The notes beneath the pieces were generated by a model, which did no database searches, had not been told where the DNA came from, and saw only the letters and a list, made by a program, of their open reading frames with translations. Positions 4,475 to 7,488 of a stretch of 7,488 nucleotides of DNA are shown piece after piece. Position numbers and translations under genes: made by a program. Source of the DNA: Candidatus Nomurabacteria bacterium RIFCSPLOWO2_01_FULL_39_17 (GTDB lineage Bacteria; Patescibacteriota; Minisyncoccia; Phycocordibacterales; UBA9973); assembly GCA_001785805.1 (NCBI GenBank), contig MFUU01000018.1, forward strand, positions 21,209 through 28,696. Direction: 5' to 3'. Position 1 is the first letter of the stretch. Every line of letters starts with the position of its first letter.

Positions 4475-4813
4475 ATGATTGGAGGAACACCGACACAAAG
4501 AGGGCCAGAAAGTCCAGCCAGTAAAAAGGCCCAGGCCATTGTATATATTAGACAAAGACTCGAACAAGAGAGGGCCAGGTTAGAAATCCTGGCTGCCCAA
4601 GCAAATTACTATAAAACTCACGAATCACAACCAGGGTCTACATACGAAAAAGACCAAAAAGATTATTTTACTTCTCCTGAAGTACTCGAAGAACTACGTC
4701 ATTTGCAAGATTTTGTTGATCGCCTAGAAAGTGATATTACATTAATTGAAGGTGGTAATCAGCAAGCAACTGATAGATATTTAGAAGAATTACAAAAATT
4801 ACCAACTAAGTAA
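4475..4813 (+). CDS. Unrecognised 112-residue charged, helical protein
   Basis: I do not recognise a family. From the ATG at 4475 the protein is 112 residues. A short Gly/Pro/Ser-rich N-terminus (1-16) is followed by two strongly charged helical stretches that look like a coiled-coil hairpin: about 17-48 (IRQRLEQERARLEILAAQ, 25-42) and about 66-109 (LEELRHLQDFVDRLESDITL, 71-90), joined by a polar Tyr-rich linker. There is no signal peptide, membrane segment or Cys. The frame stays open upstream to a TTG at 4382, but that would put the promoter inside the coding region. The ATG right behind TATAAT is preferred. It shares a divergent control region with the TrpR-like regulator, and its stop is only 3 nt from the stop of the opposing aminopeptidase gene. 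A structural, scaffold or small regulatory role is possible but unsupported. Confidence 0.7.
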   Translation: MIGGTPTQRGPESPASKKAQAIVYIRQRLEQERARLEILAAQANYYKTHESQPGSTYEKDQKDYFTSPEVLEELRHLQDFVDRLESDITLIEGGNQQATDRYLEELQKLPTK

Positions 4814-4816
4814 TTT

Positions 4817-7309
4817 TTATTTAAGAAACTTTTTTATCGTTTTCTCATCTCGTTTGAGCCAAGCGATATTTCCCTCTAGGCGTTCGAGGACTTGTTCGAT
4901 GGCACGTTTGGCACCGGGGGCTTCGTGAGTTTTGAAAAAGGTTTTAAAAGATGTTAAGTGTTTTTGCTCGGCGCTACCGCTTATAGCTTTCACCAGTCGG
5001 CTTAAGGTATGCCCGCCGTCGCCGTAACGCGATACTAATGCCCTCCAATTCTCTTTGATAAATTGTAGCCACATGTCACGTCCAACTGGGTTTGTCCCCA
5101 CTCCCAATATGATGCCAACAGTATCTTGCATACGCACATCTTTTGACATGGCAAACTTTGAAATAAGTTTCAGAATTTTGGGATTAGAGAAGTCTCCCAG
5201 AGCGCTGCCAATTCTATTTTTTTCTTCATGAAGTGTTTCATCTTTGTAACGTTTAATAAAAGCGTTATATTCTTTCATTCCGCCATAACTGGCAACTATT
5301 CCATAAATTGCCGAACGAATGTCAGGTGATATATATTTACTATTTTGTATATCTTGAAAATATTTTTTTGCTCGAGTGATAATCTTTTTATTTCCGGCTC
5401 GCCCTGCGCGAGAAATTGCAAGCGAGCGAAGCAGGGTATTTGTGTGAATTTCCCCCGTTTTTTTATTCCAACCTAGACGTCTCGCTAAGAGAGAAAACAC
5501 ATTGAGAATAAATTTATTTAATTTTTGTTTCGAGGAAGTCTTGGCAATTAACTGTTCAAGTCGTCCAATACTACTTGCAATTTCCACCCATACAGTATAA
5601 TTATCTTCTTTCTTATAAGCAGATAGAAATTCTAGGGCATTAGTTGTCGGTACTATGCCTGCTTCGGCCAGGGCAAATAAATCGCGAATAATGCCGAGTC
5701 GATCGCGAGCGGATAAAATTTTATTCTGTACGGGAGTATATAGTTTATTTAAAAGTTCTTTGGAGTAAGCAGTCCGATAAAACCCAGTCTCGCCGATATT
5801 TATTTTCATCCAAGAATGTTGGCTCCCGATAGATATCGGGGTTTGCCATACAGTTTTATCTTTTGTCTTTATTTTTGAAAGAGGATTGGCAAAAAACCTT
5901 TCCTGCTTTAAGTATAATTTATTTTCTGTGATATCTGCTTTAATCACCGGATAGCCGGGTTTTAAAGTCCAGTTATGCATCATTTTCGTAACCGGTTTTT
6001 TAGAAACTTTCTCAAAAGCTTGCCAGAGGTGAATAGTTTCGGTGTTTTTATAACTATGTTTTTTAAGATAATAACGCAAGCCATCTCTGAAATTTTTCTC
6101 TCCAATATAATCTGCCAGCATTCGTATGACAGAAGCCCCTTTTGAATATGATACTTCGTCGAAAATTTCTCCTATCTCGTCGGGATGGTGAACTTCTATC
6201 TCTATAGGATGCGTATGATGAAGCGCATCGAGTCGTAAAGCAACACCTAAATCATTAGTGGCAAATTGAGTCCAAATATCCCATTTCGGGAAAAGCTTAT
6301 CTACTGCCAAATATTCTATATATGAAGCAAAGCCTTCGTTTAGCCATAAATGTGTCCACCATTCCATCGTCACCAAATTGCCGAACCACTGGTGCGCCAA
6401 TTCGTGCGCTATGACTAAAGCTACCCATTGCTTATTAGAGGCAGAAGAATTTTTTTCGTCCATCAAAAGCGCAACTTCGCGAAACGTAATAGCCCCCCAA
6501 TTTTCCATCGCCATTGATGTAAGATCTGGAATCGCAATCATGTCTAGGGTATTTAAGGGATACGGAATATCGAAATATTTTTCATAAAACTCAAGTACTC
6601 GAACCGTCACATCAAGCGCAAACTTCGCCTGATGTTTTTTACCGGGTATTGTATAAACCCGCACGATTACGCCACGACGCGATTTTTTTTCTATATATTC
6701 AAAATCACCAACAATAAATGCCAGAAGATAAGTGGACATTTGGGGTGTTGGAGAGAATTTTATTATTTCTAAACCGGCATCGTGCTCAGCTACAGAGATT
6801 GGCAATGTGTTGGAAATAGCAGTTTTGCCTTTGGGCACTACAAGCGATACGCAAAACACAGCCTTTTGCGCCGGTTCGTCGAAACAGGGGAAGGCCCTAC
6901 GCGCATCTGTGGCCTCAAATTGCGTCGTGGCTATGTGGTGAACTTTATCGCCAACATTATAGCGACTGCGATAAAATCCACGCATTTTATCGTTTAATAT
7001 TCCTTTAAACACAAGCGTAAGCCTATTTTTACCTTTTGGTATAAATTGAGGAAAAACAAAGGTTGCAGTTTCTCTTTTTTTATCGTAGGAAATATTTTTA
7101 GCGAATATTTTATTTTCACCAATTAATATTTCCGCAGTTTCAATGTCTAATTCTTTTGCGTGCAGAGTTAGCACCTTGGTCGGTCTAGAAAGAGAAAGAG
7201 TTATAGCTTCAACACCTTCAAAAGTAAAATTCTGCAAGTCCGGTTGCAGGGTAATATCGTATTCTTTAGGAATCACATCTTTAGTAAGCCTAACGCTTCT
7301 ATTTTTCAT
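4817..7309 (-). CDS. M1-family zinc aminopeptidase (ERAP/Ape2-like)
   Basis: A zinc metallo-exopeptidase that removes N-terminal residues from peptides; with no signal peptide or membrane segment it should act in the cytoplasm in peptide turnover. The 830-residue protein has the usual M1 order: an N-terminal beta domain (about 8-200, with QFEATDARRAFPCFDEP at 130-146), the thermolysin-like catalytic domain (about 205-450) and a C-terminal ERAP1-like helical domain (from about 500, where GFYRTAY at 509-515 marks its start). The exopeptidase motif is MAMEN (266-270), with Met in place of the usual first Gly. Zinc ligands are H302, H306 (HELAH) and E325 (NEGFASY); E303 is the catalytic base and Y388 the transition-state tyrosine. 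It appears intact and active. The ATG at 7309 has no Shine-Dalgarno but a promoter 16 nt upstream. It is divergent from scpA. Confidence 0.95.
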   Translation of the reverse strand: MKNRSVRLTKDVIPKEYDITLQPDLQNFTFEGVEAITLSLSRPTKVLTLHAKELDIETAEILIGENKIFAKNISYDKKRETATFVFPQFIPKGKNRLTLVFKGILNDKMRGFYRSRYNVGDKVHHIATTQFEATDARRAFPCFDEPAQKAVFCVSLVVPKGKTAISNTLPISVAEHDAGLEIIKFSPTPQMSTYLLAFIVGDFEYIEKKSRRGVIVRVYTIPGKKHQAKFALDVTVRVLEFYEKYFDIPYPLNTLDMIAIPDLTSMAMENWGAITFREVALLMDEKNSSASNKQWVALVIAHELAHQWFGNLVTMEWWTHLWLNEGFASYIEYLAVDKLFPKWDIWTQFATNDLGVALRLDALHHTHPIEIEVHHPDEIGEIFDEVSYSKGASVIRMLADYIGEKNFRDGLRYYLKKHSYKNTETIHLWQAFEKVSKKPVTKMMHNWTLKPGYPVIKADITENKLYLKQERFFANPLSKIKTKDKTVWQTPISIGSQHSWMKINIGETGFYRTAYSKELLNKLYTPVQNKILSARDRLGIIRDLFALAEAGIVPTTNALEFLSAYKKEDNYTVWVEIASSIGRLEQLIAKTSSKQKLNKFILNVFSLLARRLGWNKKTGEIHTNTLLRSLAISRAGRAGNKKIITRAKKYFQDIQNSKYISPDIRSAIYGIVASYGGMKEYNAFIKRYKDETLHEEKNRIGSALGDFSNPKILKLISKFAMSKDVRMQDTVGIILGVGTNPVGRDMWLQFIKENWRALVSRYGDGGHTLSRLVKAISGSAEQKHLTSFKTFFKTHEAPGAKRAIEQVLERLEGNIAWLKRDEKTIKKFLK

Positions 7310-7325
7310 AAAGAAATGTTAGCAT

Positions 7326-7352
7326 ATAATAGTGGAAACGGAAACATATCAA
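7326..7352 (-). promoter_or_regulatory. Candidate promoter of the aminopeptidase gene
   Basis: On the minus strand TTGATA (7352-7347) precedes TATTAT (7331-7326), five of six matches each, with a short 15-nt spacer. Transcription would start about 10 nt before the ATG. The promoter overlaps the first codons of scpA. Confidence 0.4.
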
Positions 7353-7488
7353 ATAAAAACAGGCTCTTTTGAGGGGCCATTTGGGCTCCTTCTTAGTTTG
7401 GTGGAAGAACGCAAACTCTTCATAAACGAAATATCCCTCGCGCAAGTCACAGAAGATTATCTCAAATATATAAGTACCTTGAATAAAA
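7332..7488 (+). CDS. scpA: Segregation and condensation protein A, 5' fragment
   Basis: ScpA is the kleisin subunit that bridges the SMC dimer with ScpB in the bacterial condensin complex, needed for chromosome compaction and segregation. Only the first 52 codons are inside the window; the gene continues beyond the right edge (full length usually about 230-260 residues). The visible part is the conserved N-terminal SMC-neck-binding region: residues 12-24 read SFEGPFGLLLSLV and 25-34 EERKLFINEI, followed by AQVTEDYLKYI (37-47), matching the family pattern F-E-G-P-L-D-L-L-L. The GTG at 7332 is the only usable start: a TAG at 7320-7322 closes the frame upstream and the next start-like codon lies after the conserved motif. 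Its start codon is 22 nt from that of the divergent aminopeptidase gene, so their promoters overlap the opposing genes. Confidence 0.9.
   Translation, partial: METETYQIKTGSFEGPFGLLLSLVEERKLFINEISLAQVTEDYLKYISTLNK

Noticed and set aside
4481..4485. GGAGG just inside the 112-residue gene as a ribosome binding site
   Set aside because: No start codon follows at suitable spacing; it encodes Gly-Gly.
5402..5436. CCCTGC/GCAGGG inverted repeat in the aminopeptidase gene
   Set aside because: A 6-bp stem with a 23-nt gap in coding sequence, weak and explained by codon content.
6378..6997. Three plus-strand frames of about 70 residues inside the aminopeptidase gene
   Set aside because: Shadows of a conserved catalytic region on the other strand.

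Overview
The window looks like a chromosomal segment of a Patescibacteria/CPR bacterium, most likely a Parcubacteria-type lineage. This is inference from gene content, not a database result. The pointers are an archaeal-type aspartyl-tRNA synthetase without the bacterial GAD insertion, a stand-alone riboflavin kinase domain, a pterin dehydratase with an N-terminal Cys-x-x-Cys, a YerC/YecD-type TrpR-like regulator, compact AT-rich spacers and apparently leaderless genes. UGA serves as a stop, so code 25 is not indicated.

Layout. Positions 1-333 are non-coding: a strong terminator (126-155) is followed by two candidate promoters, the second directly abutting aspS. Positions 334-2918 form a tight plus-strand operon: aspS, riboflavin kinase (3-nt gap) and an EamA-family permease (7-nt overlap). 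A large imperfect inverted repeat (2901-3016) follows. Next is a pterin-4a-carbinolamine dehydratase gene (3033-3398) with its own promoter. A convergent spacer holds an operator-like palindrome (3444-3461) and a terminator (3501-3536). On the minus strand lie an unrecognised 98-residue ORF of unusually high GC, a terminator (3876-3911) and the TrpR-like regulator (3939-4280). The divergent spacer 4281-4474 is the densest regulatory stretch. It holds two more copies of the operator palindrome, two perfect DnaA boxes and an AT-rich run leading to a small coiled-coil-like gene (4475-4813). That gene converges with a large M1 zinc aminopeptidase gene (4817-7309, minus). At the right edge, divergent from the aminopeptidase, is the 5' end of scpA (7332 to the window end).

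How parts may work together. The regulator probably controls its own promoter: the palindrome covers the spacer and -10 box of a TTGACT-N17-TAAAGT promoter. The same 18-bp palindrome recurs twice nearby, giving a candidate local regulon. One copy directly abuts a consensus DnaA box, which suggests a link to replication control or an origin. The riboflavin kinase and permease genes overlap, which fits a flavin-precursor salvage unit in an organism that may not make riboflavin. Several first genes start only 6-10 nt after a good -10 box and lack a Shine-Dalgarno sequence, whereas the internal riboflavin kinase gene has one. The strongest leads are the regulator/operator/DnaA-box cluster, the leaderless promoters and the inverted repeat at 2901-3016. 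No tRNA, rRNA, CRISPR array or insertion sequence was seen.
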